This document shows positions 6,207-6,818 of a stretch of 6,818 bases of DNA, one piece after another. Position numbers and translations under genes: made by a program. Numbering within the stretch: the stretch's first letter is position 1; every line of letters begins with the position of its first letter. Under the pieces are notes generated by a model. It was not told the DNA's origin and ran no database searches. It saw only the letters and a list, made by a program, of their open reading frames with translations. The DNA lies in contig JALRLA010000355.1 in NCBI GenBank assembly GCA_023254645.1, positions 1-6,818 on the forward strand, given 5' to 3'. The DNA comes from Bacteroidia bacterium (GTDB taxonomy: Bacteria > Bacteroidota > Bacteroidia > NS11-12g > UBA955).

Positions 6207-6818
6207 TTACTTTTCAATGATTACAGTTGAGCCATTATGACCTGGTACTGAACCTTTCAATACGACCAAATTGCGATCTGCATCAACTTTCAATACTTGC
6301 AAGTTGAAAGACTTCACACGCTCACCACCAGTGCGGCCAGCCATGCGAGTTCCTTTGAATACGCGTCCAGGGAAAGAACATGCACCGATTGAACCGGGAG
6401 CTCGCAAACGGTTATGCTGACCGTGGGTAGCTTCACCCACACCAGAGAAACCGTGGCGCTTAACAACACCCTGGAAACCCTTACCTTTAGACGTTCCTAC
6501 CACATCAACGTACTCGCCGAGTTCGAAAATGCTGACGTCCAAAGTGTCGCCCAAATTGACAGACATATCGCTATCACGGAATTCAACAGTCTTGCGCTTT
6601 GCGCTAGACTTGGCTTTCGCCATGTGACCCATTTCAGCCGCTACGCTGTGCTTTTCTTTCTTATCGCCCCAAGCCAACTGAATAGCCTTGTAGCCATCTT
6701 TGTCTGAGGTTTTGATTTGTGATACCACGCAAGGACCCGCTTCGATGACGGTGCAAGCTACGCGCTTACCATTGTCATCAAACATGCTGGTCATGCCCAG
6801 TTTTTTTCCTATCAAGCC
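6207..6818 (-). CDS. rplC: 50S ribosomal protein L3 (uL3), 5' end truncated by window edge
   Basis: L3 is a primary 23S rRNA-binding protein of the large subunit; its long loop reaches toward the peptidyl transferase centre. The visible 203 codons begin Gly-Leu-Ile-Gly-Lys-Lys at the very edge. Family members usually start with Met plus zero to two residues before GLIGKK, so only the first one or few codons are missing. The TTG at 6813-6815 is the Leu of that motif, not a start. Recognisable blocks are [19 protein letters not shown] (about visible residues 106-124), the [14 protein letters not shown] loop, and [16 protein letters not shown], ending in [12 protein letters not shown]. The loop has Ser where E. 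coli L3 has the methylated Gln150. The stop is TAA, 4 nt before the rplD ATG. Identification is secure. Confidence 0.97.
   Translation of the reverse strand, partial: GLIGKKLGMTSMFDDNGKRVACTVIEAGPCVVSQIKTSDKDGYKAIQLAWGDKKEKHSVAAEMGHMAKAKSSAKRKTVEFRDSDMSVNLGDTLDVSIFELGEYVDVVGTSKGKGFQGVVKRHGFSGVGEATHGQHNRLRAPGSIGACSFPGRVFKGTRMAGRTGGERVKSFNLQVLKVDADRNLVVLKGSVPGHNGSTVIIEK

Larger units (their letters stand above)
1..6818 (-). other. S10-spc ribosomal protein operon segment
   Basis: Sixteen ribosomal protein genes lie head to tail on the minus strand in the canonical order rplC-D-W-B-rpsS-rplV-rpsC-rplP-rpmC-rpsQ-rplN-X-E-rpsN-rpsH-rplF. Junctions range from a 4-nt overlap (rplD/rplW) to 18-nt gaps (rplB/rpsS and rpsH/rplF). 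No gap is large enough for a terminator plus promoter, so I infer a single transcript that continues beyond both window ends, probably from rpsJ upstream toward rpsE downstream. The known leader-based control by L4 in E. coli would act upstream of rpsJ, outside this window. The plus strand carries no gene that I can support. Confidence 0.95.

Noticed and set aside
1..6818. Mobile elements, CRISPR arrays, tRNA genes or a novel accessory system
   Set aside because: Nearly every base belongs to canonical ribosomal protein genes in standard order. No gap exceeds 18 nt, and no inverted terminal repeats or spaced direct repeats were seen.

Overview
This window is a core ribosomal-protein locus read entirely from the minus strand. 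It is an uninterrupted block of the S10-spc operon of a bacterium that looks like a member of the Bacteroidota. In transcription order (high to low coordinates) the genes are rplC (5' end cut off), rplD, rplW, rplB, rpsS, rplV, rpsC, rplP, rpmC, rpsQ, rplN, rplX, rplE, rpsN, rpsH and rplF (3' end cut off). The order is the canonical bacterial one, with no gene missing, inserted or inverted. Genes overlap by up to 4 nt or lie 1 to 18 nt apart, so almost every base is coding and there is no intergenic stretch longer than 18 nt.

The assignment to Bacteroidota rests on several things seen here. Most translation starts lack a Shine-Dalgarno (SD) sequence and have A-rich leaders instead. L2 carries [11 protein letters not shown] rather than VDHPHGGGEGR. 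L3 has [10 protein letters not shown] where Proteobacteria have GSIGQNQTPG. The N- and C-termini of S8, L4, L23 and L3 also resemble the forms I recall from that phylum. The order or family cannot be fixed from this window.

Layout: positions 2379-6818 hold the S10 half up to rpmC, and 2119-2379 holds rpsQ. Positions 1-2117 hold the spc half (rplN to rplF). Only one base separates rpsQ from rplN, so there is no room for a separate spc terminator and promoter as in E. coli; the two blocks are probably one transcript. The products are ten complete and two partial 50S proteins (L4, L23, L2, L22, L16, L29, L14, L24 and L5, plus partial L3 and L6) and the 30S proteins S19, S3, S17, S14 and S8. Fourteen of the fifteen visible stop codons are TAA; the exception, TGA of rplD, sits in an ATGA overlap with rplW.

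I see no undescribed system here. The points worth a second look are small: a perfect AGGAGG before rpmC in an otherwise SD-poor operon, a 12-nt tandem repeat coding the Arg/Asn/Asp-rich tail of S3, a lengthened L29 C-terminus, loss of the L3 glutamine methylation site, and two start-site corrections (rplD begins at 6202, and rplC begins outside the window).
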